From the NCBI RefSeq assembly GCF_000313135.1, contig NW_004457343.1, positions 569,881 to 633,880 on the forward strand: a stretch of 64,000 nucleotides of DNA, written 5' to 3'. Source of the DNA: Acanthamoeba castellanii str. Neff (taxonomy: Eukaryota; Discosea; Longamoebia; Acanthamoebidae). The translations under genes were made by a program, and so were the position numbers. Under the pieces are notes generated by a model. The model ran no database searches. It was given only the letters and a program-made list of their open reading frames with translations, and was not told where the DNA came from. How positions within the stretch are numbered: position 1 is the stretch's first letter; each line of letters starts with the position of its first letter. This document shows, piece after piece, positions 22,581 through 33,258 of this stretch.

Positions 22581-24715
22581 ATGGAAGGGAAACCAGTGTT
22601 GAAGGCGGTGATCATGGTGGGCGGCCCCAGCAAGGGCACGCGCTTCAGGCCCCTCTCGATGGAAGGCTTCCCCAAGCCTCTCTTCCCAGTCGGTGGCAAG
22701 CCCATGGTCTACCACCACATCAAGGCCTGCTGCGAGTACTTCCCCACACACAGCAACCATCTTCTTCTCTTGCAAGAAGTAGCACTAATCAATTAACCAC
22801 AGAATCGAAGGCATGAAGGAGATCTTCCTGCTGGGCTACAATGAAGAGAAGGAATTTCAGGATTTCCTGCAGCAAATGGAAAAGAAATTCAACATCAAGA
22901 TCAGGTGCTCGCCTGCCCTGGGATCCCTTGTTGTAGCGTGCAGCAAGGGTCTTGTCGCATCACCTCAGCTTCTCACCACCACCGCCCGCGGTGTGGTGAT
23001 GTGTGGCTAACAGCTACCTGCACGAGGAGACCGAGCTGGGCACGGCGGGCGGCCTGTACAAGTTCAGGGAGCAGATACTCGCCGATGGACCCGAGTCCAT
23101 CTTCGTCCTCCACTGCGACATCGCGTGCCCCTTCCCGCTCAAGGAGATGCTCGCCTTCCACCGCGAGAAGGTGCGCGAGCTGGGCATCGTAGGCACCCTC
23201 CTCGGTTCCAAGGTACACTACAGCGCAGACACGACACACGACACACGACACACGACACACGACACGCGACACGCGACACGCGACACACGACACGCGACAC
23301 ACGACACGCGACACACGACACACGACACGACACACGACACACGACACGCGTCAAAGCTTGCTCAACTCGCGTCTTGTCCAGGTCAACCCCGAGTACTCCC
23401 ACCACTACGGCTGTCTGGTGGAGGACGACCAGCACAGGCTGCAGCACTACGCCGGTACGAAGAAAAAACACTCGATTGATCGCACCCGCGCCACTCATGT
23501 TCGCGTCGTTGCTGTGTTGTGTCGTAACAGAGAAGCCGTCGACGCACGTGAGCGACCTCATCAACAGCGGCGTGTACTGCTTCTCGCCCAAGATCTTCGA
23601 CACCATCAAGGACACCGCCGCCCGCCTTCAATCGGAGAACAGCGACCTCCCCGCCTACCTGTACCCCACCCGCCCGCCCGCCCTCGAGTGCTGAGGCCTT
23701 GGTGAGCATACGATCGGGCGCTTACCTCCCGAACGTGGCCAACAAACTTTTTAGGAGCAACGTGTGGCGAGTCAACAAGGAGTCGGTGCGGCTCGAGCAG
23801 GACATCCTCATCCCACTCTCCGACAAGTCGCAGTTCTGCGTCTTTGCCAACAACTCCTTCTGGCGCCAGATCAAGAACGCTGGGTACGTGTGTCGTGTGT
23901 CGTGTGTGTCGTGTGTCGTGTGTCGTGTGTGTGCGCGCGTGTGGAGTGGTGGTGAGTTCTCACTAACTCTCCGTGCGATCGGTCGGTCACCACAGGGCGC
24001 CCGTCTATTGTAACGAGCTCTACCTGGACCTGTTCGCCAAGACCAACCCCTCGGTGCTCGCGCCCAAGGCGCCCAACATCCGCGGTAACGTGATCATCCA
24101 CAAGACCGCCCAAGTCCACCCCACCGCCCTCGTACGTCGCCCCTCCCCCGGTGAAGGCAAGCGCTGTGGGTGGGTGGCCGCTCACAGCTCACCTGCGCTG
24201 GCCGCCTGCAACAGCTCGGACCCAACGTGACTGTGGGCAAGAACGTGAAGATCGGCCCGGGTGTCCGCATCTCGCACTCGATCATCCTCGATGACGCCGA
24301 GATCAAGGTCCCCTCCCTCCCTTGTTGTGTGTCGTGTGTGTGTCGTGTGTGTGTGTGTGTGTTGAGCGGCCAACTGACAGGTTTCGCATGTGTTGAATGT
24401 AGGACCGCGCGTGCGTGTCGTGGAGCATCATCGGGTGGAACAGCATCGTAGGTCCGTGGTCCCGCGTGGAGGGCATCACCAACCCAACGCCCGACATGTA
24501 CGTCAACAAGATCCGGAAGGGCATCTGCATCGTTGGTACCTACCTCCCCCCCTCCCCCTCCCCTCAATCGCCAGCCAACACCCTCACCGCGCATCTCTCC
24601 CTCTATCTCGATAGGGCGAGACTCGGTGATAGCACCGGAGTTGATCATTCTGAACTGCATCGTGATGCCCCACAAGACGCTCACCTCCAGCTACACCCAC
24701 GAGATCGTACTGTAG
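22581..24715 (+). CDS. GMPPA: Mannose-1-phosphate guanylyltransferase alpha subunit
   Basis: GMPPA is the regulatory subunit of the GDP-mannose pyrophosphorylase complex; it binds GDP-mannose and inhibits GMPPB. The protein starts [15 protein letters not shown] at 22581. The nucleotidyltransferase-like N-terminus has [71 protein letters not shown] and [16 protein letters not shown]. The C-terminal left-handed beta-helix has [53 protein letters not shown] and [12 protein letters not shown], ending SYTHEIVL. The FRPLS variant and the end of the protein fit GMPPA rather than GMPPB. About ten exons; the 23676-23754 intron lies between AYL and [16 protein letters not shown]. Two introns (near 23220-23380 and 23885-23995) carry CACGA/TCGTG arrays. 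Its stop is 123 bp from that of XRN2 (convergent). Confidence 0.95.
23222..23350 (+). repeat. (ACACGAC)-type microsatellite in GMPPA intron
   Basis: About 130 bp of interspersed ACACGAC, ACACG and GCGAC units, wholly within an intron. The same motif recurs elsewhere in the window in both orientations (23887-23938, 26047-26096, 49138-49176, 49465-49511, 53954-53997). Confidence 0.9.
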
Positions 24716-24837
24716 ACCCCGCTCGCTCCCGCTCTGAGTCGCGCACGCCGCTCCACTCCCATGTTTTCATATCTCGATTAAGAATTGACCCTTTTATTTA
24801 CAATCGCCGCCTCACGAGAGTCGCCTCTGTCTGAGAC

Positions 24838-27800
24838 TTACCAGTCGCCATGCTTGTGGCCTCCACCCTCGTGCCCACCACGGGCGCGGTGGTGGCTGGG
24901 CTGCTGCTGGTGTCCCTCACCGCCATGACCGTGGCTGTGGGCTTGGCCTCGGCCTCGGCCTCGGTGCGGCTGGTGGTGGCGTTCCTCTCCGCCGTCTCCT
25001 GGTATATGCTCACCGCCGCGCCGGCCGCCGCGGCCTCTCCTCCCGCCTCGCCCTCGGCCACCACCGCCCCTGCCTCCTCGCCCTCCATACCCTCGGCGGC
25101 GGCCACCATCGTAACCGCCACCATTCTCGTCGCCGTCGTCTTCGTCATCGTCGTCATCATCGCCTTCGCGTCCCTCGAGCGAGCGAAGGCACGGCTCGGG
25201 CAGGGTGACGTTGGGCAGCAGGCCCGAAGCGAACTCGAGCCCGGCCTGGTGGGGCGGGAGCGAGTAGTCGCACGCCAGCACCTCGTCGTTGCCGTACGCG
25301 CCCGCCACTACCCTGAGCGAGCCCGCCAGGAAGCCGTCGCCGTCGGCCATGGTCATGGTCACCCGGGTGTCGTCGATCGCGCCGCCGCCGGTGGGCTGCC
25401 GCTTCTCGGTGAGCGCGTGGTGCAGCGGGCTGGCGGGACCGATCAGCAGGCGCGGCAGCCCGAACGAGTTACGGTGGACCTCCTCGGCCGTCAGCTGGCT
25501 CTCCAGCGGCTTGATGACCTGTCACCGCCCAACACGCGGGTGAGCCAACCAGTTCTGTGTGTGTGTGTTGCCTGCAGTGCAACACACGACCATCACAACT
25601 GGCAGTGGAGGTGCGTACGGCGAGCAGGCGGTTCTCGTCGACGAAGGGCAGCTTCACGACGCCGGCCCATTCCAGGTTGTGGCTCACGCCGTCCATGTCG
25701 ATTTCGATCTTGGTCGGGTAGTAGTCGGCGATGGGGGACTGGGCCGAGGTCATGAGGGCCTGGCAGGGAGGCGGCAGAGCGTGCGCGCTGGCGGCGGGGA
25801 GCACGGCCATGAGCTGGGCGAACGGGTGGAAGGGCTCGGCCAGCTGGAACGACGCCACCACCTCGGCGCTGCGGAACCGGCCGATGTCCTCCAGCATCGT
25901 CGCCATGGGCGGGTAGTGGTACGGGTAGAACCACTTCCACGACACGCACCCCTGCCAGTAGTACCGCGCCACCCACTGCAGACCCTCCACGTAGGCCCGC
26001 ACCACCCTGGCAACCCACAAACACGCACGCGCTGTCAGACTCTGGCGACGCACGACACGACACGACACGCACACGCACACGCACACGACACGCGCGTACC
26101 CTTGGTAGAACTCGCGGTTGGCCGAGGGCACGCCGAACTTCTGCATGACGTAGCGGTCCCTCCACCCGCGCTCGCCGATGCGCACGAGGTCCTCCTCCTC
26201 TTCGTCCTCGTCTAGGCACTCCTTCTCTATCTCGCCAGCCTCGTCCTCCCGCGACCGCTTGCCCTCCTTGCGCTTGTACCGCACCAGCTTGTGCCCGGCC
26301 TCCTTGCCCTTGCCCCGGCGGTGACCGCCGTCATCATCATCGTCACCATCATCGCCATCGTCGTCATCGCGTTGGGCCAGCTCCCTGAGGAGGGCCTTCT
26401 CCTGCAGCTGCCGGCGGCGGAAGTTCTTCTTGCGCTCCTTCAGCACCGCCTCCTCCGACGCCGCCACCATCGCCACCACGTGCTCCAGTCGCCTGAAGTC
26501 GATCTGTTCACTCACTCATGAGTTTCACTACCACACACCACGGAGCGTCGTAGTTGAAGGCGGCGGCGGCGGGTGAGCGCATACGTTGCCGTTGGTGCAG
26601 ATGTAGCCGTCGAGCTGGGGCAGGTGGTGCTTGTAGGCCCCGATCAACGTGTCGATGGCCCCCTCGTGAATCGCAACTGTGAACACGAACGTGAGCGTCA
26701 AGCCACTGGCGGTGGTTGGTGTCGAGGAGTCGATGAAGGGGAGGAGATGGTGGTGGTGGAACGGGGGGTACCGCTGGGGAGGCGGGGCAGGAAGTCGTTG
26801 CCGGCGAGGAAGCAGATGACGATGAAGTCGTCGATCACGCGCTCGAGCGAGTAGGGGAAGGAGAGGGACAGGTGGCGGAACTCGCGGTCCAGGTACTCGC
26901 GCAGCACCTGCGTGTGGACCCACTGGAATCGCAGCTCCGGCGGCTGCTCGTCATTCTCCTCGTCGTCGTCGTCGTGTTTGTGCTCCTCCGGGTGCAGCTG
27001 CGGGCAGTCCGTGGAGATGTGGCCCACCTTGTGGCACACGAAGCACGTCACGCTCGACACCTCCTCCCGCAGGATCGAGAACCGCGGCTCGTGCTGTGCG
27101 AGCGTCAAAAAGATGAGGTCCGCGTCCTGCACACGCGCAATGGTCACCCCCATGAAGATTAGTTCAGCGCACGACGATGATGATGGTGGTGGTGGGTGGT
27201 GGGTGGTGAGGTACCAAGCCATAGACGGCCATGTGGGCGTTGGGGTTGTATCCCTCCTGGATGCGCTGGTGGCGAATGAACTCCATGATCTTGTGCTCGC
27301 CCTCGCCCGGCACGCATGAGTCGGAGAGGATCACCGCCAACGGGCTCCAGTTGGGGTCGGCGCTGATCTTCCTGGCAAAGTGGGCGCGCAGGGCCTCGGC
27401 AGCGCGAGCCATGAACTCTGTGCCGGGCGTGATCACGTTGTGGTCGAAGATGGGCTGCTCGCCGCCACCGCCACGAGTGTCAGTCCCCATTCCTAACCGT
27501 GGCCTTGGTCCCATGGTGTGTACCTTGGCGGGCTGTTTGCCGCCGTCGGCGGGCTCGGCCTTGGCCTTGGCCTCCTCCTCGAGCCTGTGCTTGGCGGCCA
27601 GGAACCGACGCGACCTCTGCTGGTTCATCTTGGCCCGAGGAGCCACGCCATCTGTTGGCGCACCCACCACGAAGCGGTCAGGCAAGCGGCAAGCGGAGCG
27701 GCTATGGCAGGCAGGCAGGCCGTACCGATGCCGATGTAGAGCAGCTTGCGCGGACGCACGATGTTGACGAGGCGCTCGATGAAGGCGAACATGACCTCCA

Positions 27801-28089
27801 TCATGGCCTCCTCGCTCTCGGGCGCCGGCTGTAAGGACGAAAAGAAAGAGGTCAGCTCAGCAACGTGGCGGAAGAGAAGCGAAGGGGTAGGTACCCCGTC
27901 CTCGGGGTGGGTGGCGCGGTGGATGATGCCGTTCATGTCGAGGAAGAGAGAGTCGAACTCCATGCCGTTGGGGTTGGGTCCCAGCTTCTTGTTGATGTCG
28001 TCATCGCCGCTGTGCTCCTCCTCCACGCAGTCGGTAACGACGTGGGGATAGCGCTTCATGAGCCAGCGAAAGAAAGAAGGCACGCCCAT
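24838..28089 (-). CDS. XRN2: 5'-3' exoribonuclease XRN2/Rat1
   Basis: Nuclear 5'-3' exonuclease acting in transcription termination and rRNA/snoRNA processing. Exon 1 (27895-28089) begins MGVPSFFRWLMKRYP, the invariant XRN N-terminus, and includes FLDMNGIIHRATHPED. Later exons give [71 protein letters not shown], and the CCHC zinc knuckle CFVCHKVGHISTDC that marks XRN2 rather than XRN1. Then come FIVICFLAGNDFLP, HEGAIDTLIGAYK, an acidic/basic linker, and REFYQG with YVEGLQWVARYYWQG, SWKWFYPYHYPP. The C-terminus (24838-25160) is an RGG-type tail (GGRGGRGGGGRGRGGRRGRG), a probable RNA-binding region. One intron (about 26015-26100) holds CACGA repeats. It is convergent with GMPPA. Confidence 0.95.
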
Positions 28090-28484
28090 GCTTGTGGGGT
28101 AGTTGAGAAGGTTGAAGAGGGGGTGCTCGATGTAGGGCCGCCCTTGTGTTCGGCTTGTGGTGGCGGTGATGAGGTTGAGTTCGTCGATCACCCCGGATCG
28201 GCCTTTTATGCTAGCGGCTAGTTGCAGATTTGACTGAATTCTCCCTAAGAATTCGATGAGTTCTCTAGCACTCTGCGCAACACGTGAGGGGCTATGCGCG
28301 AATGGCGGATGACCGCCACACCCAGCGAAGAGAACATGGAGGAGGAGGAGGAGAAGAAGTTTACTTACAGACAAAAGAGAACTGACACTGCGGTCAGTCC
28401 AATAAATTAAAAAGGCATTGTACAACAGCAGCCACTGGCTATGAGGGAGGAGCACGGGACCCGATGACACGCCACGCGGGGCCA
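28090..28484. other. Spacer upstream of XRN2, downstream of myotubularin
   Basis: 395 bp between two minus-strand genes. Open frames crossing it have no recognisable domain. It presumably holds the myotubularin 3' UTR and the XRN2 promoter; no TATA box is evident. Confidence 0.45.
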
Positions 28485-31400
28485 TCACGCGTTGGTCGAC
28501 TTGTTGGCGTAGGGCCACTGAAAGGACGGAATGAAGCCGTGGTCCTTGAGGTAGTGCCGCAGCGTTTCCAGGTAGTCCGAGAACCGAATCGACGGCAATA
28601 TCCACGACCCTGCTCACGATGACGATGATGGACACGAAGAAGAGACGATCAGCATCAACCAAAGAGGAAGGCGAAAGCGGAGAAGGGTCTCGTACCGGTG
28701 GAGTTCTTGAGCTCGAGGGTGACGACTTCGTTTCTCAGCTCCCACGCTGCCTCCTCCGGCGTTCTGTACTGGTTGTCGTGGGTGAGGCTTCGCGTCGGGT
28801 TGGAGTGTCTGCCGTGCTCGGAATAGCTGTTGTGGGGGCTCTTCTTGGTGACGCTGTTCTCCTGCGCGCCTTCTTCGACGTCGCACAGGGTCCACTCGTT
28901 CTCCACCTCTTCTTCCTCTTTCCCATAACAGTGGTCTTCGTCGTCTTGGTCGCCATTCTGCGCCATTCGCTGCTGCTTCTGCAGGGTTCGGAGGAGGGAG
29001 GCTGATCGTCGCTTGATGCGTGGCCGGCCGTCCCCCGCCTTCGCCACGGCCGGGGCGCGGGTCGAGGGCGAGTTGCTGTAGTCGTCGATGATGTGTAGGT
29101 TGCGCAGGTCGTCGCAAAAGTTGGTCACGAGATCTCTGTTCGGCGATGCTGAACAAATGTGAACGCGTGAGTTCTTGTGCGACCAACTTTTTTGAAGTCA
29201 GCTGGCTTTCGTAGGCGCATACCTATTTTCGCGACGAGGTAGGGGGCTTCGCCTCCTTCTGATCTGTACACGGTGCACTGCACCCCTTGCATCACATGCT
29301 CGAGCTCCTTTTTCTGTCTGCTCACGAGGTCAAGCTCCCTTTCCAATCTGGAACGGGCCTCTGCTTCTTGCTCCAGGCGCAACCTGCACATGAAGTTGAA
29401 ACGTGAGCTTTTTCGTCGACCACTGAATCATTGCGACCACGGTGACGGCACAGGAGGGGACATGAAAAGCCTACCTCAATTGCTCGAGCTCAATTCCAAG
29501 CCTGTTGTGCTCGTACTTGACGTTGTCCTCTTCGCTCTTGTGCTCGTGGTAGCGAAGGTAGTAGCCCTTCCAGAATCGGAGATTGGTGCAGATGCCATCC
29601 AAAGCTCCCTCGCCCTGCTGGTAGAACCGATTGAGGAAGTACTTCTGGTCGTGGTTGAGATATGTCCTTTTTGAGAGAAAAGAGGGAACGGGTTAGCGTT
29701 GGCGGCAACCATGCGAGAGACCCAGATGAGTGGGCGTACCAGAGTGACTTCGTTTTGTTCCTCAAGTCGCGGTGTACTCGCTGTCTTTCGTTGTTGTAGA
29801 GGAAGGTGCCGTATTTGCATGAGTAGACGTGGTCCATGATGGTGATCAGGAATTGTTCGTTGAACTCGAACTCGGTGTCGAACTGGTGCATGAGCTGGAA
29901 CACGCAGTCCATGAACTGCAGGAAGATCGGCGAGCATTCGCTGGTCTCGAAGAATGCCTGATGAACGTGGCCCGACCGACAGTCGAACTTGTGGCCTAAT
30001 GCAAAAAGAGAGGTTAACTGACAGCCGCGGCGGTGCAGGGAAGAAAGGGATTCTTACCGAAGGCCAGCCACTCCTTCTCGATGAGGACTTCGAATCCCTC
30101 GATCGTGCGATAGTACGGGTCGAGGATGACCTGAGCGAGAGCCACGAGTTGCGTGGTCCGATCCCACCCATCGGAGCAGTGGACAAGCACGGACGACTTC
30201 TTCTTGTCGATGAGGCGAGCAATCTTCGCGGCAGCTTGGAGGACCAGACTGGTGATACGCGACATATCAATAACTGATATTCATGTGGGGTAGGTTCAGG
30301 GGTATGTACCTCGTGTGCGCAAGCCAACTTTGGTTCTCGAGAAGGTAGCGAGTCCCTTCCAAGGAAGAGAACCAGCGATAATCCTTCTGGCGGTGGCACA
30401 GCTCCACCATTTGTCTGAAGCTCTCGCGCATGGTGTGAATGTTGTCGATGTTCATGAACGACAGCTGACAGTTGGGGTAGTAGATCATCCTGAACCGATA
30501 GAGCAATGTCGATTAGCAAGACTAAGCAGAGGCCATGCATGAAAAATTAAGGAGCCAAGAACTTTCACCTCTCCTATTCACGCTATTCCTCCTCTCCTCT
30601 TCTTCCTTCACTCGTGGGGATCGTACTTTTCAGTGCCCGCTCCTCTCGCAGCATTGGCATAAGCGTTGACCCAAGGCCTGCAGTCGATTATGTACATCAC
30701 TTTGCCATTTGGGTTGAGATCGGCGATCGCTTTGACCATCTGCTCGTCGGCGATGCTTCGCTGTTGCATAAGACCGACCTAACAGGCGCGAGCGAAGCAA
30801 CGTCAGCATTTCGGGTAAGACCGAGTGCGATGCCATGTGGCCTTACCATGGGCTGGCTACACCGGGAGAGAGTGGCTTTGTTGAGGGGGTGGTGCCAGCA
30901 CAGGGCAGGGAAACGGTTGTGGCTTCTGAACTTTGCCGCTGCGCGCAACGCTGTCAAGCGAAGGAAGAGATTTGGTGAGGGTCACAGAAGGCGGGCGGAC
31001 GGTGGAAAGAGGAGGAAGCATACTGCAAGGCTTGACAGAGGCGGGAACGACAAACTGGCTCGGGTAGGTTCTACAGAGCTGCCAGTGTTCGTTCACGTCG
31101 TCGACCAGCTTCCACTCGGGTCCAAGACCCTGCCTCACGAAGAACTCCTCCGACCAGTTGAAGACGTCCCAGCCGTTGGTGGTGCCTCGGAACTCCTCCT
31201 TGTTGTGGAAGGCGAAGAACTCGGTTCGGTTCGCACACAGCGTGTGCACGAGGTTGCACACGCTGATGCTCGAGTTGGCGTCCTTGAACCGAATTCGCAT
31301 CAAGCGCAGATCCTTGCAACGAATGTCGAGGATGGTGGGCAGTTGCTTGTTCCTGTCGAGCCTTGCGATCATGTGGAGGGGGAGCTTGGAGGAATCTGTC

Positions 31401-31996
31401 TCGTGAGGAAGCCGATGCTTTTTCTGGCTCAGTTGAGTTTCCTGCAGAAATTTGATCCATGTTAATCTGGATGCATGAAGATAGTGGCGAATGAATGCTC
31501 GGCAAGTGAGGAAAGGAACCTTTTCATCTGCGAAGATGAGCTCGTGTTTGGTGATGACGAGAGTGCCCACGCATCTGGGCTTGGGCAACTTCTCCAGGGA
31601 CTCGAGATCGTCAGAGGGCAAGAGGGAGACATCTTGGAACACGATGCAGTCCTCTGTTCGTAGGCTGGTTTCGTGACTTACTCTGTCGACGCAGATCGAA
31701 TTGAGCAACTGCAAGCACGCGAGGAAGAACACAAAATGCATGATTCTCAGCAGGAGAAGTAGGATGGAGAGCACGTCGTGTCGTGGACCAAGCCAAATTG
31801 TTACCTCATTGTGCTGTTCATTTACCCGCTCCACAAGAGTCCATTCCTCGGAGAAGGCCAACTCTGGTCCCTTCTCCACCGTGCACTCTACATTACAACA
31901 CGCACCCCACGTTGAGCATGATGCTAACAATGTGTGTATATACTCAATAAGCGGTAGGGGAGACGCACCCCCAATTCCAAACTCTGCCAAATCCAT
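28485..31996 (-). CDS. Myotubularin-family phosphoinositide 3-phosphatase
   Basis: Dephosphorylates PI3P and PI(3,5)P2 on endosomal membranes. The ATG at 31996 (MDLAEFGIG) is the first in frame. The N-terminal GRAM/PH-like region is followed by [23 protein letters not shown] strands and the myotubularin core: [43 protein letters not shown], then [20 protein letters not shown] with intact Cys and Arg of the CX5R motif (30158-30178), so the enzyme is active-type. Next come [64 protein letters not shown] and W-TYLN. Then a coiled coil ([20 protein letters not shown]), a polar linker with acidic stretches, and a C-terminus read as [20 protein letters not shown]. No FYVE domain is seen. About twelve exons. 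Confidence 0.94.
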
Positions 31997-32591
31997 AGCG
32001 CCGCGAGCCCCCGTCGTGCGATTCAACTCAGCTCTGGAAGGTCCACAGTTGTTGAAGCTCGATGATGATGCTGAATCTTTCCGTTCGACCGAAGCCAGCT
32101 CTGGAGAGGCGCTGAATGGTGATGAAATCTGCAGCCTGTGGGGCCGTCTCCTCTTGATGTTATGTTTGAATTAATTGGATTGTGTCGTTTTCTCTTGATC
32201 GAGATTCAATTGTTACGCGGCAGGATGTTCGAACGAAGAGGCAGAAAAGCTGGAAGCAGTACGAGGAAGAAGGAGAGGAGGAAGCGGCTGGGGATGCGCA
32301 GGGCGCCTTCAGAGAGCGAGACGAACTGAGGCCGGGAAATTTAGGCACAAAACAGAAAGCACACGGCTTCTGTCCCAGGTTATTCGACGGTTCCGTATCG
32401 AACGCCCAGTTTTTGCCCAGATTATCGCATGAAAAGTACTGGGCGACCGCAGCTCCTTGCCTGATTTGCTTGGTGGTGCACCCTTCCACGGAATTGGGAC
32501 AGAACAACAAGACGAGATGAAGTGGCAAAGAGCTCTTGTCTTGGGCCGTCACCGGTCCGGTATCACGGTCAGGCGGCTGCAGAAGCGACTC
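31997..32591. other. Gap between myotubularin gene and the acidic-protein gene
   Basis: 595 bp, not clearly coding. Open frames on both strands (about 32160-32552) begin without ATG and have no GC3 bias or domain. It likely holds the myotubularin promoter and 5' leader and the 3' UTR of the next gene. A 5' non-coding or extra coding exon of the myotubularin gene cannot be excluded, since an in-frame stretch without ATG runs up to ~32140. Confidence 0.4.
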
Positions 32592-33185
32592 TCAGTCACA
32601 AGGGACCTCACTGGTGCCAGGCTCACTCTCGTCGTCGCCATCGGACCAGAACTCCTCCTCGTCGTCGTCCTCATCGTCGGACCAGAACTCCTCGTCATCA
32701 TCCTCGTCGTCGGCATCTTCGCCCATGATCATGCCCGGATGGTCCTCAGTTGCCACTTCCTTCGCCTCGAAAGGGAGGAATGCAGCAGGTGCAATCGCCG
32801 TCGCGGCGCCCAAACTGCGCAAGGCGGTCATGGCACGCGCAAGGCCAACCACATCCCCACTCCGCTTGCTCTCCTCAATTTTCTGTCGCAGTCGCTTCCT
32901 TTCCTCTTCTACCTTCTTCTCCCTCGCTTTGGCCTTTTCCACTTCTTCTGGCGTCGTCTGATTACTCTTCTTGTTGGCGTCAGAGCTGCTGAACCCGCGG
33001 AGGTGGGCACTCGTAATAATCGCTCGCTCATGAAGTGGCACTGAGGGATTGCCAAGCGAGCGGCATATGTGTTGCCTTGTCACCACGGTCGTGGCGGATG
33101 CCCGCTGCAGGTTGCGGAGGATGTGTTGCATTTGACTTCGTAGGGCAAAGATCGATCTTTGTAGAAGAAATGGGTTTCCTGCCAT
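32592..33185 (-). CDS. Small protein with mitochondrial-like N-terminus and duplicated acidic EEFWSD tail
   Basis: Unrecognised; an intronless ORF of 197 residues from the ATG at 33185. The N-terminal ~75 residues are rich in Arg, Ser, Leu and Gln with almost no acidic residues (MAGNPFLLQRSIFALRSQM, HLRGFSSSD), consistent with a mitochondrial presequence. Residues ~80-115 form a charged coiled coil (EKAKAREKKVEEERKRLRQK). The C-terminus holds a duplicated acidic-aromatic motif (DDDEEFWSDDEDDDEEEFWSD). It shares a 73-bp divergent gap with UTP7, implying a common bidirectional promoter. Function unknown. Confidence 0.6.
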   Translation of the reverse strand: MAGNPFLLQRSIFALRSQMQHILRNLQRASATTVVTRQHICRSLGNPSVPLHERAIITSAHLRGFSSSDANKKSNQTTPEEVEKAKAREKKVEEERKRLRQKIEESKRSGDVVGLARAMTALRSLGAATAIAPAAFLPFEAKEVATEDHPGMIMGEDADDEDDDEEFWSDDEDDDEEEFWSDGDDESEPGTSEVPCD

Positions 33186-33258
33186 TTTCTCGATGCGGCG
33201 CTTTCTTCTTCGTTTCTTCGGCGGAGCAAGAGACAGATAGATACAAACGGCGCTGAAG

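Noticed and set aside
23222..23350. Regular short repeats resembling a CRISPR array
   Set aside because: The units are 5-9 nt with no unique spacers, and the array lies in an intron of a eukaryotic gene; it is a microsatellite.
24850..25755. 301-residue plus-strand open frame
   Set aside because: Antisense of the XRN2 RGG tail and preceding exons; no domain, and the minus strand is clearly XRN2.
27625..28662. Minus-strand ORF extending XRN2 upstream by ~190 residues
   Set aside because: XRN proteins begin at the invariant MGVPSFFRWL, which sits on an ATG at 28089; upstream reading is untranslated sequence and the last myotubularin exon in another frame.
32182..32520. 112-residue plus-strand open frame between two minus-strand genes
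   Set aside because: It begins with GTG rather than ATG, lacks codon bias and has no recognisable motif; treated as UTR/intergenic.
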